DNA of 64,000 nucleotides from Oleidesulfovibrio sp964593925 (lineage in GTDB: Bacteria > Desulfobacterota > Desulfovibrionia > Desulfovibrionales > Desulfovibrionaceae), in NCBI GenBank assembly GCA_964593925.1, contig CAZQKM010000008.1, positions 1 to 64,000 on the forward strand. The letters are read 5' to 3'. A program made the translations under genes and the position numbers. How positions within the stretch are numbered: the first letter of the stretch is position 1; every line of letters begins with the position of its first letter. Below are positions 8,811-18,561 of the stretch, piece by piece. Under the pieces are notes generated by a model that saw only the letters and a list, made by a program, of their open reading frames with translations, ran no database searches and was not told where the DNA came from.

Positions 8811-8919
8811 AGCTGTTGCGGGATTTCCGCGATGTTACGGTGCCTGATAGTCTCGAAGCTTGAAAAGAGAGCCTGTTTTTTTGGCAACCCTGTTAGTAAG
8901 CTAAGGATAGAGTATATAC

Positions 8920-10128
8920 ATGGCCAAGGATATTAAAAAAGTGGTGCTCGCCTATTCCGGCGGGCTTGATACGTCGGTTATTTTGAAATGGATCGCCAAG
9001 ACATATGACTGTGATGTGGTGACGTTGACTGCTGACCTTGGGCAGGAAGAAGACCTGGAAGGCGTGGATCAAAAGGCGCTGGCCACTGGCGCGCGTAAGG
9101 CCTATGTGGAGGACCTGCGCGAAGAGTTTGCCAGGGATTTTATTTTTCCCATGATGCGGGCAGGGGCGCTTTACGAGGGGCGTTACCTTTTGGGGACAGC
9201 CATTGCCCGCCCGCTTATAGCCAAGCGCCTGGTAGAAATAGCCCACGCCGAAGGCGCACAGGCCGTAGCGCATGGCGCCACAGGCAAAGGTAATGATCAG
9301 GTCCGCTTTGAGTTGGGGGCGGCAGCTCTTGATCCTGAACTGAAAGTCATTGCACCATGGCGGGATTGGGAGTTCCGCTCACGTACGGATCTGCTGAATT
9401 TTGCGGAAACGCATGGTATTCCTGTCATCTCTGCGGGAAGCCGCAAACTATACAGCATGGACAGAAATATGCTGCATTGTAGCTTTGAGGGGGGAGAGTT
9501 GGAAGACCCGTGGCTTGAGCCTGGTCCGGGTAGTTATATCATGTCCGTACCTATGGAAGATGCCCCTGACAAGCCGGAGTATGTCCTGCTTGATTTTGAA
9601 AAGGGTAACCCTGTAGCTATCAATGGCGAGAACATGTCTCCGGCAGGTATTGTGAAACGTTTGAATATGCTTGGTGGCAAGCATGGCGTGGGTAGGCTGG
9701 ACATGGTGGAGAACCGCTTTGTGGGCATGAAGTCGCGCGGAGTGTATGAAACCCCCGGCGGCACAATTATCCATGCCGCTCACCGTGATCTTGAGGGTAT
9801 TTGCCTTGATCGCGAGGCGATGCACTTGCGCGACAGTTTGATTCCCCGATATGCATCTGTCATATATAATGGTTTTTGGTATTCACCAGAGCGAGAGGCT
9901 CTGCAGGCACTTATGGATGAGACTCAGGTCGTTGTAACCGGTACGGTGCGCATGAAGCTTTATAAGGGTAATGCCATTCCTGTGGGACGCAAATCACCTC
10001 ATTCATTATACCGTGAAGACTTGGCGACTTTTGAAGAGGATGCTGTATACAACCAGGCAGATGCCGCGGGCTTTATTCGTTTAAACAGCCTGCGTGTCCA
10101 AGGATACGGTCTGAAAAAGAGGGACTGA
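8920..10128 (+). CDS. argG: Argininosuccinate synthase
   Basis: The enzyme makes argininosuccinate from citrulline and aspartate with ATP. The 402-aa protein begins with the N-type ATP pyrophosphatase loop AYSGGLDTSV (residues 11-20). ATGKGNDQVRFE and the following segments are typical of ArgG. It lies between argF and argH on the same strand, and its stop is one base from the argH start, so translation is probably coupled. AAGGA lies upstream of ATG 8920 at a slightly long distance. Confidence 0.96.
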   Translation: MAKDIKKVVLAYSGGLDTSVILKWIAKTYDCDVVTLTADLGQEEDLEGVDQKALATGARKAYVEDLREEFARDFIFPMMRAGALYEGRYLLGTAIARPLIAKRLVEIAHAEGAQAVAHGATGKGNDQVRFELGAAALDPELKVIAPWRDWEFRSRTDLLNFAETHGIPVISAGSRKLYSMDRNMLHCSFEGGELEDPWLEPGPGSYIMSVPMEDAPDKPEYVLLDFEKGNPVAINGENMSPAGIVKRLNMLGGKHGVGRLDMVENRFVGMKSRGVYETPGGTIIHAAHRDLEGICLDREAMHLRDSLIPRYASVIYNGFWYSPEREALQALMDETQVVVTGTVRMKLYKGNAIPVGRKSPHSLYREDLATFEEDAVYNQADAAGFIRLNSLRVQGYGLKKRD

Positions 10129-10129
10129 T

Positions 10130-11533
10130 ATGAGCGCGGACAAGCTGTGGGGCGGGCGTTTTCGTGAGCGTACCGCCGGATTGGTGGAAGAATACACCGA
10201 ATCAGTATCATATGACCGTGCGTTATATGCGCAGGACATTGAGGGCTCAAAAGCACACGCACGGATGTTGGCGCGTCAGGGTGTGATATCCGTAAATGAT
10301 GCGGAGCGTATTGCTCAGGGGCTGGAAGAGATTCGTAGCGAGATAGAGGCCGGCACGTTTGTGTGGCGTCCTGAGCTTGAGGACGTGCACATGAATATTG
10401 AAAGCCGGCTTACCGAGCTGGTCGGCGATGCGGGGCGACGGCTGCACACTGGACGCAGCCGAAACGACCAGGTTGCGCTGGGGTTTCGGTTATTTGTGTC
10501 TCACAGAGTCCGTCAGTGGCAGCAGAGCATTCGTACGGTGATCAGTGCATTGCATGCACAGGCCGCCCTGCACGTGAATACCATACTGCCAGGTTGCACG
10601 CACTTGCAGGCAGCTCAACCCGTGAGTCTTGCGCAGCATCTTTTGGCATATGCCTGGATGCTGCAACGGGATCATGCGCGGCTTGCAGATTGCGACAAAC
10701 GAACCCGTGTGTGCCCTCTGGGCGCAGCTGCGCTGGCTGGCACCACGTATCCATTGGACCCGCACTTTGTGGCCAACGAATTGAATATGTACGGCGTATT
10801 CGACAACTCTATGGACGCTGTTTCGGACCGTGATTTTGCGTTGGAGGCTCAGTTTTGTGCGTCGTTGATCATGGCCCATATGTCACGCTTGTGTGAAGAG
10901 ATTATTATCTGGGCAAATCCCAACTTCGGATATGTACTCTTGCCTGATGCATACGCCACGGGCTCCAGCATCATGCCGCAGAAAAAAAATCCTGATGTCG
11001 CCGAACTTATGCGCGGTAAGACTGGGCGCGTGTATGGTGGACTGATGTCTTTGTTGACCACACTGAAAGGGCTGCCCATGACCTACAATCGTGATTTGCA
11101 GGAAGACAAAGAGCCCTTTCTTGATACAGATCGTACCGTCTCAGCATCTTTGAAGATCATGGCGGGTATGGTGGAGGCATTGCGTTTCAACACCGCCCGT
11201 ATGGAGCGCGCACTGGCTTCCGGCTTTGTAAATGCCACGGAACTTGCGGATTATCTGGTGGGCAAAGGTGTCGCTTTTCGTGATGCGCACCATATTACCG
11301 GTAATGCTGTGGCATTGGCCGAGGACAACGGCGTGGGCCTTGAAGGCTTGAGTCTTGTGCAGCTTCGTTCCGTATCCAGTCATATTGAGGAAGACGTATT
11401 TGCCGTGCTTGATTACAGGGCCGCTGTGGAGCGGCGTGTCACGCACGGCGGAACAGGTCCCGGTGCCGTAGCCAGGCAGCTTGAAACGCTGGCAAGCTGG
11501 TTGCAAGGGGCTGACGGGCATAACGGCGCATAG
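10130..11533 (+). CDS. argH: Argininosuccinate lyase
   Basis: The enzyme splits argininosuccinate into arginine and fumarate. The 467-aa protein carries the fumarase/aspartase superfamily signature GSSIMPQKKNPD (flexible catalytic Ser loop), HTGRSRNDQ and LQAAQPVSLAQHLLAY. The ATG lies one base after the argG stop, with AGAGGG just upstream inside argG. It ends the arg cluster, and a long hairpin candidate follows at 11553-11606. Confidence 0.96.
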   Translation: MSADKLWGGRFRERTAGLVEEYTESVSYDRALYAQDIEGSKAHARMLARQGVISVNDAERIAQGLEEIRSEIEAGTFVWRPELEDVHMNIESRLTELVGDAGRRLHTGRSRNDQVALGFRLFVSHRVRQWQQSIRTVISALHAQAALHVNTILPGCTHLQAAQPVSLAQHLLAYAWMLQRDHARLADCDKRTRVCPLGAAALAGTTYPLDPHFVANELNMYGVFDNSMDAVSDRDFALEAQFCASLIMAHMSRLCEEIIIWANPNFGYVLLPDAYATGSSIMPQKKNPDVAELMRGKTGRVYGGLMSLLTTLKGLPMTYNRDLQEDKEPFLDTDRTVSASLKIMAGMVEALRFNTARMERALASGFVNATELADYLVGKGVAFRDAHHITGNAVALAEDNGVGLEGLSLVQLRSVSSHIEEDVFAVLDYRAAVERRVTHGGTGPGAVARQLETLASWLQGADGHNGA

Positions 11534-11552
11534 GCGTGCTGGCTTTTTTGAC

Positions 11553-11606
11553 ACGCTCTCCTTGCCGTTCTCTTCCATACAGATATTTTATGTTGCAGGA
11601 GAGCGT
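11553..11606 (+). terminator. Possible terminator after argH
   Basis: ACGCTCTCC (11553-11561) pairs with GGAGAGCGT (11598-11606), followed by TTCTC. The loop is long (36 nt) and the T-run poor, so this is a weak candidate. Confidence 0.35.
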
Positions 11607-12191
11607 TTCTCACTACAGGGGCGAAGCCCCGCATCTGTTTAGCAAGCATGAAAGTGTCCTGTCTTTTTGGATGATGGCAGCACGGCAAATGAGGTGTGGG
11701 CAAGAGCCTGCCCGGCAAGCTACATTCCCTTAGGAGCTTAGCCACAAGATGGGTTGAGATTTATTTTGTGGTATATCCCGCATATTTTCAACTGTATACG
11801 AGGAGTTATGTCAGATTTTACGCATAGGCGGCATGGCCCACAACACTCGGTGTTTTATTGATGTAGGCTGTTGGGTTTGCGAACAGGTGTACCTTGGCAG
11901 CTGGCGTAATCTCATCGACGTTTTATCCGGGGGCGTGGCATTGGTGTATGAGAGCGGTTGTTTGAAATTGTGATTGGCGGGACCTTGAGTGGCTGAGGAG
12001 AATGCCATTTACTGTAAAGTTCCCCCATACAGCTGCGGGCATGAGGCGAAAATCAGGAAGCGGGCAGCATAAAAGGGGGTAACATATGCATTGTCTGTGG
12101 ATGTGTATGGTAGCCGGCCAAGGCGTTTTTGTACAAGGGCCAATAGCAGGCTGAATTCAAAGTGTCACTCTGGGGGTTTTAGGGTCGAACT

Positions 12192-12219
12192 TTTTGGCAG
12201 CCAAAAGCTGTGGCACAGC
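12192..12219. promoter_or_regulatory. Two abutting palindromes forming alternative hairpins
   Basis: TTTTGGC-A-GCCAAAA (12192-12206) is directly followed by GCTGTG-G-CACAGC (12207-12219). The CCAAAAG of the first can also pair with CTTTTG just downstream (about 12223-12228), enclosing the second hairpin. This gives mutually exclusive folds, like an attenuator or a small RNA. No dependent gene lies nearby. Confidence 0.4.
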
Positions 12220-12464
12220 GCCTTTTGACCAAATAAGAGATCAGGCTTGGCGTCAGCCATTCCTCTGAAGAAGAATCGCAATGAGCAGTGAGGGGTGCGA
12301 CAACGACAAGGAGCAAGGCTTGATACCTGCCAGGGAATACCTTGCTACATTTGAAACGCTAGTACAGCATTACCATTAGGTACGCCAAAGACGCCAAATC
12401 ATTTCTTTCCGCCTTCATTGCTGGTGTATACTCCCATGAGTTCCACTCTCGTTGAAGGGGTTGG

Positions 12465-13493
12465 TTATTTGGCCGTACGTTTGCGGATGCCAATGACATT
12501 GGGCAGGGGCCATTGCTTGGCGGTGGCATACCAGAAGTTGCTTCCCTTGCGCCCCTGCCATGTGATTGTTGTATCAGGTAGGCGTAGCTGTAGCACTGCC
12601 TGCACTCCTCCCTCCACGTACATGGTGCTTCCCAAGGTAGGCAGCCTGTCCAGCAGAAACTCGGACAGTGCGCGTACTGTGGCTTGCGGCGTACAATGAA
12701 TAAACAGGATGTTACCGGCAGAATCTTTGCCAATGGCTGCAATACTGAAGAGCCTGCCTTCTTCTGGCCACAGGGGAGTTCTGTCGGGGCTGATCATTCT
12801 GAAATTTTGTACAACACCATGGTAGCGGGGAAGCAGCGTTTCCCATGCGTCGGTGTATCTGTCAAGTATGTCTACGGCAGGCAGGGGCGTGGAGTTATCT
12901 ACTGCCGACGGCAGGGCATGTGGTGCAAAAGGGTCACCAGGCATGGTAGCAGTGGGAGCGGTTTGTGGAGACGGCTCCGGTATGGGGGCGGTCACGGGGT
13001 CGAACACCAGAAACGAACCAAAGCGTTGATTGATGCGGCTGTTGTTTACGGCAAGGCTGTTACGCATGTAGCCGGTGCTTGTAGCGCCGTCTGGCAGGAA
13101 CATACTCGCGTTGATGAGAGCGACTAAGTTGTGGCGCTCGGCCCATTCTCCGGGCGTATACAATGCACCCCCAGGCTCTGATATGGTGTGCAACTCCAGT
13201 GTATAGGCGGTCGGATTAATGCGCAGTATGGCTACCGGGCCGTTGGAGGCATCAAAGTTGGCCTGTATTTCAACAAGCTCAAGCCCCTGTGCTACAGCCT
13301 GCCAGGCAAGGGGAGCAGGGGAGGAAGGTGCCACGACCTTGTCTTCGGAGGTGTCGGCAATACCCGGTATAGGCAGCGACCACAGCAGTACACCACAGAT
13401 ACAAGCCAACATGCGCCCTGCATGTGTGAGTATGGCAGCCCGTAGTATCCATGTCCACCGATGAAAGCGTGGCGTCATGCTTGTATATTTCAT
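12465..13493 (-). CDS. Secreted phosphodiester glycosidase-like protein (NAGPA/DUF2233 domain)
   Basis: The 342-aa protein has an N-terminal hydrophobic segment (ILRAAILTHAGRMLACICGVLLW region), which is a signal peptide or anchor. The DUF2233/NAGPA domain follows, with LHTISEPGG, LVALINASMFLPDG and, near the end, MYVEGGVQAVLQL, the acidic-Gly-Gly motif of the family. Members remove GlcNAc-type caps or act on envelope glycans, but the substrate here is unknown. A Pro/Ala/Thr-rich insertion sits mid-domain (VTAPIPEPSPQTAPTATMPG onward). ATG 13493 is preferred to the more upstream TTG 13583, which would overlap the neighbour's stop; neither has a strong ribosome binding site. It follows a small membrane protein gene on the same strand. 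Confidence 0.75.
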   Translation of the reverse strand: MKYTSMTPRFHRWTWILRAAILTHAGRMLACICGVLLWSLPIPGIADTSEDKVVAPSSPAPLAWQAVAQGLELVEIQANFDASNGPVAILRINPTAYTLELHTISEPGGALYTPGEWAERHNLVALINASMFLPDGATSTGYMRNSLAVNNSRINQRFGSFLVFDPVTAPIPEPSPQTAPTATMPGDPFAPHALPSAVDNSTPLPAVDILDRYTDAWETLLPRYHGVVQNFRMISPDRTPLWPEEGRLFSIAAIGKDSAGNILFIHCTPQATVRALSEFLLDRLPTLGSTMYVEGGVQAVLQLRLPDTTITWQGRKGSNFWYATAKQWPLPNVIGIRKRTAK

Positions 13494-13579
13494 AATATAT
13501 ATAACTATAGGGCAAAGTAGGGCGTAGCGCAAGATGCAGTATGTTTGGCTATATTTGGCAGATGATCTGGCATGGTGAA

Positions 13580-13819
13580 TCAAGTTTTACGACGGATGAA
13601 GCATGCATACAAGCCGTATGCAATGACAAAAAACGGGATTGCGCGCCACATGGATTGCAGGTAGGCGGTACAAAAGGCTACTGTGAGTAGTATATACGGC
13701 ATGATCCATGCTAATGTGACGTGTAGTATACGCCCGGGGATTCCCCGGGGCGGGCATAGCAGGCTGGCGCCTGCCAGTAAGATAGCAACAACAAAAGCTG
13801 CCCATTGCCACCAAAACAT
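13580..13819 (-). CDS. Small membrane protein, unknown function
   Basis: The 79-aa protein has three hydrophobic segments (about residues 4-22, 30-46 and 52-70) and ends in a basic tail, IRRKT. No family is recognised. ATG 13819 is well supported by GGAGG 6 bases upstream. The gene lies 86 bases before the secreted glycosidase-like gene on the same strand and may be cotranscribed with it, suggesting an envelope role. Confidence 0.55.
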   Translation of the reverse strand: MFWWQWAAFVVAILLAGASLLCPPRGIPGRILHVTLAWIMPYILLTVAFCTAYLQSMWRAIPFFVIAYGLYACFIRRKT

Positions 13820-13989
13820 ATGCTGCCTCCATGAATTCTGTTTGTACACGTTGTCCTAGAGCACGACTGTGCCATGGTGTACGGATTTTTTTGCATGCCC
13901 CGGGATGCATCGCGTGTGCAGGTACCTGTCTACCTTTGGCCTGAGGCGCTGGCAACATACCCAGATCACAATATAAAAAAAAGTTGATA

Positions 13990-14019
13990 TTGACGCATAA
14001 AGCTTTATTGATGTATATT
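13990..14019 (+). promoter_or_regulatory. Candidate sigma-70 promoter of metF
   Basis: TTGACG (13990-13995) and TATATT (14014-14019) are separated by 18 bases, about 108 bases before the metF GTG. The leader between them and metF shows no riboswitch that I recognise. Confidence 0.4.
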
Positions 14020-14127
14020 GTCTGGTGCAATGCCTTGGTGCTATGGGATCATCCTTCACCGGGGCAGCTTTGCAACAATGGTGCATGAACTCTAACTGGC
14101 TTTTGGCCGCGTGCAAAGGATACTGAT

Positions 14128-15000
14128 GTGAATATTGCGGAATTGATCCACTCCCATGAGGGGCCATTTTATTCATTGGAGTATTTTCCGCCCAAGAATC
14201 CGGAAATGTGGCCTGATTTTTTTGGCACTGTAGACAGCCTGATGGCCCTGAAACCGGCTTTTTGTTCTGTAACCTACGGAGCAGGTGGTGGTACACAGGA
14301 AAATACCTTTGAGGTTACCCGCCGCCTGAAGCAGGATATTGCCTTAGAGCCCATGCCGCACCTGACATGTGTAGGTGCGACACGCGAGAAAATATACAAT
14401 TTTGTTGGTCAGTTGTGTGATATAGGTGTAGATAACGTGCTTGCCTTGCGTGGCGATGCTCCCACAGATGCGGATTTTCGGTGGGATGCGGGCGAGTTTC
14501 GCCATGCCTCTGACTTGGTGCGTTTTGTACGTGCGGAGTTTCCACACATGTGTATAGGGGTTGCGGGATATCCTTCAGCGCATCCGGAGTCCCTCACCTT
14601 TGCTGAAGATTTGCAATGGACAAAGCACAAGATTGATGCCGGAAGTGACCTGATTGTTACCCAGCTGTTTTTTGATGTACGTGAATATGTCCATTTTATT
14701 GACCAGTTACGTGTCATGGGAGTGGCCAGCCCGGTGCTGCCAGGTATTTTGCCCATTCAGTCTTTGGCTTCGGTGCGTCGCATACTCTCCTTGTGCGGCG
14801 CGAGTATTCCCGGGCATTTTTATTTACAGTTGGAAGAGGCTGATAAAAAGGGCGGCGCTGAGGCTGTCAAAGAGGTGGGTATAGCATTTGCGGCACGGAT
14901 GATTCGTCGGCTCATAGACAGTGGCGCGCCTGGTATTCACCTGTATACATTGAATCAGGCACAGACTTGCTTGCGCATTGTGGACGAGGCAGGCATATGA
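14128..15000 (+). CDS. metF: Methylenetetrahydrofolate reductase
   Basis: The enzyme reduces 5,10-methylene-THF to 5-methyl-THF using FAD and supplies methyl groups for methionine. The 290-aa length is typical. The TIM-barrel family motifs are present: LEYFPPKN near the start, VTYGAGGGTQENT, LALRGDAP, GVAGYPSAHPE and DLIVTQLFFD. GTG 14128 has AAAGGA (14115-14120) 7 bases upstream. It is flanked by gene-poor DNA and seems monocistronic. Confidence 0.95.
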   Translation: MNIAELIHSHEGPFYSLEYFPPKNPEMWPDFFGTVDSLMALKPAFCSVTYGAGGGTQENTFEVTRRLKQDIALEPMPHLTCVGATREKIYNFVGQLCDIGVDNVLALRGDAPTDADFRWDAGEFRHASDLVRFVRAEFPHMCIGVAGYPSAHPESLTFAEDLQWTKHKIDAGSDLIVTQLFFDVREYVHFIDQLRVMGVASPVLPGILPIQSLASVRRILSLCGASIPGHFYLQLEEADKKGGAEAVKEVGIAFAARMIRRLIDSGAPGIHLYTLNQAQTCLRIVDEAGI

Positions 15001-15605
15001 TGAAATGAGGCTGCTTTACTGAGTATCGAGGTGTGGTGACTCTACCAGGGGCTACCAAGGCCACTTTGTATGCAGGCATAGTGCTTTTGCTGGTACAACC
15101 AGAAAAGACCGAGCGGGCCCGGTTTCGTGCATGGGTATATTGGGTGACGTCTCTGTGAGAACATCAATACCTTGAGCTCATGCTTTTTTTATGGCAACTT
15201 GGAGTACTCTGGGAGCGTTTTTAACCGTCAGCTGGGGCTGGGATGTATCCCCATTTGCAAGAGATGGAATGCACTCAGCTGTGCCAGGATGGAGTAACAC
15301 TCTTGGCACCACCGTACGTGTATTCCAGTGGTAGGAATTTCAGCTGCCAGGTAATCCCCCGCGCTATCCAAAAAATACCTTTCAGGCCTCAGAGCAAGCC
15401 CACACCTTTGGGGACCCCTCTCTTTTTTTTGTTGCAAGTAGCCCGGCTGTCCGTGTTTTGCCAGGTCTGGTACTTTTAGCGTCGTGTATACCCGGCCAGT
15501 GTGCCGTGTTTATCTCTATATTGGGTATCCTGCCATGCGTTATCGTTTTTTGCCATGCGAAAAGAGTTGTAGCTTTTTTATTTGGCAGGGAGTTACAGCA
15601 GGGCC
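15001..15605. other. Gene-free stretch between metF and the lon-proximal orphan
   Basis: No supported gene is present. The open frames here are short or run antisense into the orphan gene, and no clear terminator was found after metF. Confidence 0.55.
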
Positions 15606-16091
15606 CTATGTGTGCATGTACTCAGACCAGCGTACCTGAAAAAACCAGCCTGTATCGCAGTGTAACCTGCGTTGCGGGGGGGGATTCGCCATATGTTGCC
15701 CCCCGATGGTACTGTGCGTCGGACAAGCTGCCTGTGGTACACATCGGCAGCCTAAACTATAGGGGGGCATCCATAGTGCCAGCTCTGGGTGTGAGGCAGG
15801 TAGCATTTGATTATGCATTGCAGCGCATCCGCTGCAAGCTGGAGTGGACAAAGTTGGGGAGCTTGGCACGGGGTAGGGCATGTTTTCATAGTTCACGACA
15901 AGGTGGAGTGAAGGATCGGCAAGCAGGCGCTCAAACACTGTGAGATCGTGTTGTTTGCGTTGCATGAACAGATCCATGAACGCATCAATATCGCGGGGGT
16001 GAGCGTTGTGTTCTTCAAAAAGGACCCAAATTACCTGGCCGGTGAGCCTGCTGTACAAAGGGTGCTGTGAGGCAAGTGCAGATATGTCCAT
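15606..16091 (-). CDS. Conserved-looking orphan with Cys-rich, phage-morphogenesis-like motif
   Basis: The protein is 161 aa if started at ATG 16091; an in-frame TTG at 16100 is also possible. Neither has a good ribosome binding site. The N-terminal part (MDISALASQHPLYSRLTGQV) looks like ordinary helical protein. The middle holds CSGCAAMHNQMLPASHPE, then PPYSLGCRC. This C-x2-C ... H-P ... C-R-C layout recalls the zinc-binding tail of phage head-morphogenesis (SPP1 gp7-type) proteins. The gene lies 47 bases downstream of lon on the same strand and may be read through from it. Function is unknown; real-gene status rests on frame length, orderly composition and the motif. Confidence 0.5.
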   Translation of the reverse strand: MDISALASQHPLYSRLTGQVIWVLFEEHNAHPRDIDAFMDLFMQRKQHDLTVFERLLADPSLHLVVNYENMPYPVPSSPTLSTPACSGCAAMHNQMLPASHPELALWMPPYSLGCRCVPQAACPTHSTIGGQHMANPPPQRRLHCDTGWFFQVRWSEYMHT

Positions 16092-16137
16092 AAGTGGCAA
16101 AAGGCGAGCACAGCCATTGGCCGTGCCCGCCCTGGGA

Positions 16138-18561
16138 TTATTTTTTTTGTGGCTTCAGGGCCAGGGGAAGTATGTCATCAATGTGCGCCACCGGATGCAC
16201 TGTTACTTTGCGCAATAGCTCCGTGGGGATATCCTCTAGATCTTTTTTGTTTTGGTGTGGGATGCACACACTGCCAATACCTCGGGCTACGGCTGCCAGT
16301 ATTTTTTCTTTGATACCGCCTACCGGCAGCACGCGTCCGCGCAGGGTTATTTCGCCTGTCATGCATAAGTCACTGTTTACGGGGGTCTCGGTGAGTGCCG
16401 AGATAAGTGCGGTAAGTAGGGTAACACCTGCGGAGGGACCATCTTTGGGGGTGGCTCCTGCTGGCACATGAATATGTATGTCAAGCTTCGAGGAAAAGTC
16501 CGGGTGCACGTTCAGATCTTTGGCATGGCTGCGGATATAGCTTACGGCAGCTTGTGCACTTTCTTTCATGACATCCCCAAGCTGACCGGTAAGTGTCAAC
16601 TTGCCTGTGCCTTTCATGGTACTTGCCTCTACGTTGAGCACTTCACCACCGTACGGTGTCCATGCCAATCCTAGGGCTACACCGGGAAGCAGCTCCTGTT
16701 CTTTTTGCTCATCAATGAAACGCGGTGCGCCAAGGAGTTTTTCCAATACCTTGGCGGTAACCCGAAAAGGCCCTTTCACGCCCTCTGCCTTGCGACGTGC
16801 CAGCTTGCGGCATACGGCACCCAGTTCGCGTTCAAGGTTACGCAACCCTGCTTCGCGTGTATATTCTTCAATTGTTTTGCTGATGACTGCATCGGCTACA
16901 AGCACTTCTGGCGCATCCAGACCGTTTTCTGTGGCCTGCCGGGGAAGCAGGTAGCGACGGGCTATTTTTGCCTTTTCCTGCATGGTGTAACCGGGGATGC
17001 GGATGATCTCCATGCGGTCACGCAGTGGTGCGGGAATGGTTTCCATCTGGTTGGCAGTGCAAATGAACATGACCTTTGACAGGTCAAAGGGTACATTCAA
17101 ATAGTGGTCGCTGAAACTGAAGTTTTGCTCAGGGTCAAGCACCTCAAGCAGTGCAGACGAAGGGTCGCCACGAAAATCAGCCCCCAGCTTGTCTATTTCA
17201 TCTAGCATGACCACTGGGTTACGGGTACCCAGTTGCTTCAAGGTTTGGATGATGCGGCCGGGCATGGCACCTATATAGGTACGGCGGTGGCCGCGTATTT
17301 CGGCCTCATCACGCATGCCCCCCAGTGAAATTCGCTGAAATTTACGCCCCAGAGCGCGGGCAATGGAACGCCCGAGCGAAGTTTTGCCTACACCGGGAGG
17401 GCCGGCAAAACATAGAATGGGCCCCTTGGATTTTGGATTGAGCTTGCGTACTGAAAGATACTCAAGGATGCGGTCTTTTACTTTATCAAGGCCGTAGTGA
17501 TCTTCATCAAGGATGTATTGTGCCTTGGGAATTTCAATCCGGTCTCGGGAAAGTTTTTTCCAGGGCAGCTCTGCAAGCCACTCCAGGTAGGTGCGTACAA
17601 CCGTGGCTTCTGAAGATTCTGGATGCATGGTGGAAAGGCGGCGTACTTGTTTGTCGGCCTCTTTGCGCACTTCTTTGGGCAGGCCGGCTTTGCCAAGCGC
17701 TTCCACAAGCTCAGCCACGCCTTCGTCGCCTTCGGAGGCTTCGCCAAGTTCCTGTCGTATGGCTTTCATCTGTTCACGCAGAAAGTAGTCTTTTTGGGCT
17801 TTATCCATGCCCTCTTTGGCTACGCTTTGGATTTTTGCTTGCATGGTGGCCACTTCGACCTCTTTGACAAGTTGCTCATTAACAAGAGCGAGGCGCTTAT
17901 CCGGGTTGACGCACTCAAGGATGCTTTGGGCATCTGCAACTTTTATACGCAGGTTGGCTGCGATGAGATCAGCAAGGCGCCCAGGCTCGTCTACGCTGTT
18001 GAGAACACTCATGACATCCGCTGCGGGGATACCACGCAATGAAAGAATTTTTTCGCTTTGTTCACGGGCAGAGCGGATCATGGCCTCTTGCTCCACATCG
18101 GGGGGGGCGGCTTCCTGCTCATCAATGGGTGATACTTTGGCCAGCAGGTAAGGTTCTTCGGCAATGAATTCTTCCACCCGTGCACGGCTGATACCCTGCA
18201 CAACCATTTTGAGGCGGCCATCGGGTACTTTGAGCATGCGCAGAATCATGACAACCGTACCTGTTTTGTGCAGGTCTTCGGCTGAAGGATTGTCGACGTC
18301 TTCTTCCTGCTGGGTACAGATCATCATATAGCGGCTACCGTTTAAGGCAGCGTCTACGGCCTGTACGGATTTTTCTCTACCCACAAAAAGGGGCAGGATC
18401 ATATAATTGAACACAACAATATCACGAACTGCCAGAACGGGAAGCTCCGAGGGAAAATCGTTCACCAGTTCATTTATATGCTCTGTGGCATCTTCAATAG
18501 CGGCATCATCATTCTGTATGGCAAGATTTTCTACGTCGTCGTGTGTCATCTCATCATTCAT
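16138..18561 (-). CDS. lon: ATP-dependent protease La (Lon)
   Basis: Lon degrades misfolded and regulatory proteins in the cytoplasm as a hexamer. The 807-aa protein shows the N-terminal LON substrate domain (about 35-240), the AAA+ module with Walker A GPPGVGKTSLGRS (about residue 389) and Walker B VMLDEIDK, and the protease domain with DGPSAGVTLL, in which the catalytic Ser is about residue 710. Lysine of the dyad lies in the GIKEKILAA segment. ATG 18561 has GGAG upstream. It sits at the downstream end of the long minus-strand train, separated from radC by 269 bases, so it may also have its own promoter. Confidence 0.97.
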   Translation of the reverse strand: MNDEMTHDDVENLAIQNDDAAIEDATEHINELVNDFPSELPVLAVRDIVVFNYMILPLFVGREKSVQAVDAALNGSRYMMICTQQEEDVDNPSAEDLHKTGTVVMILRMLKVPDGRLKMVVQGISRARVEEFIAEEPYLLAKVSPIDEQEAAPPDVEQEAMIRSAREQSEKILSLRGIPAADVMSVLNSVDEPGRLADLIAANLRIKVADAQSILECVNPDKRLALVNEQLVKEVEVATMQAKIQSVAKEGMDKAQKDYFLREQMKAIRQELGEASEGDEGVAELVEALGKAGLPKEVRKEADKQVRRLSTMHPESSEATVVRTYLEWLAELPWKKLSRDRIEIPKAQYILDEDHYGLDKVKDRILEYLSVRKLNPKSKGPILCFAGPPGVGKTSLGRSIARALGRKFQRISLGGMRDEAEIRGHRRTYIGAMPGRIIQTLKQLGTRNPVVMLDEIDKLGADFRGDPSSALLEVLDPEQNFSFSDHYLNVPFDLSKVMFICTANQMETIPAPLRDRMEIIRIPGYTMQEKAKIARRYLLPRQATENGLDAPEVLVADAVISKTIEEYTREAGLRNLERELGAVCRKLARRKAEGVKGPFRVTAKVLEKLLGAPRFIDEQKEQELLPGVALGLAWTPYGGEVLNVEASTMKGTGKLTLTGQLGDVMKESAQAAVSYIRSHAKDLNVHPDFSSKLDIHIHVPAGATPKDGPSAGVTLLTALISALTETPVNSDLCMTGEITLRGRVLPVGGIKEKILAAVARGIGSVCIPHQNKKDLEDIPTELLRKVTVHPVAHIDDILPLALKPQKK

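Larger units (their letters stand above)
11534..12464. other. Long gene-free stretch between argH and the phosphodiester glycosidase gene
   Basis: About 930 bases lie between converging genes. Short open frames on both strands lack ribosome binding sites and family features. Two abutting palindromes occur at 12192-12219. No tRNA, transposon remnant or recognisable decayed gene could be read. Confidence 0.55.

Noticed and set aside
13727..13752. GC-rich CCCGGGGATTCCCCGGGG hairpin
   Set aside because: It lies inside the coding sequence of the small membrane protein and is not followed by T on either strand.
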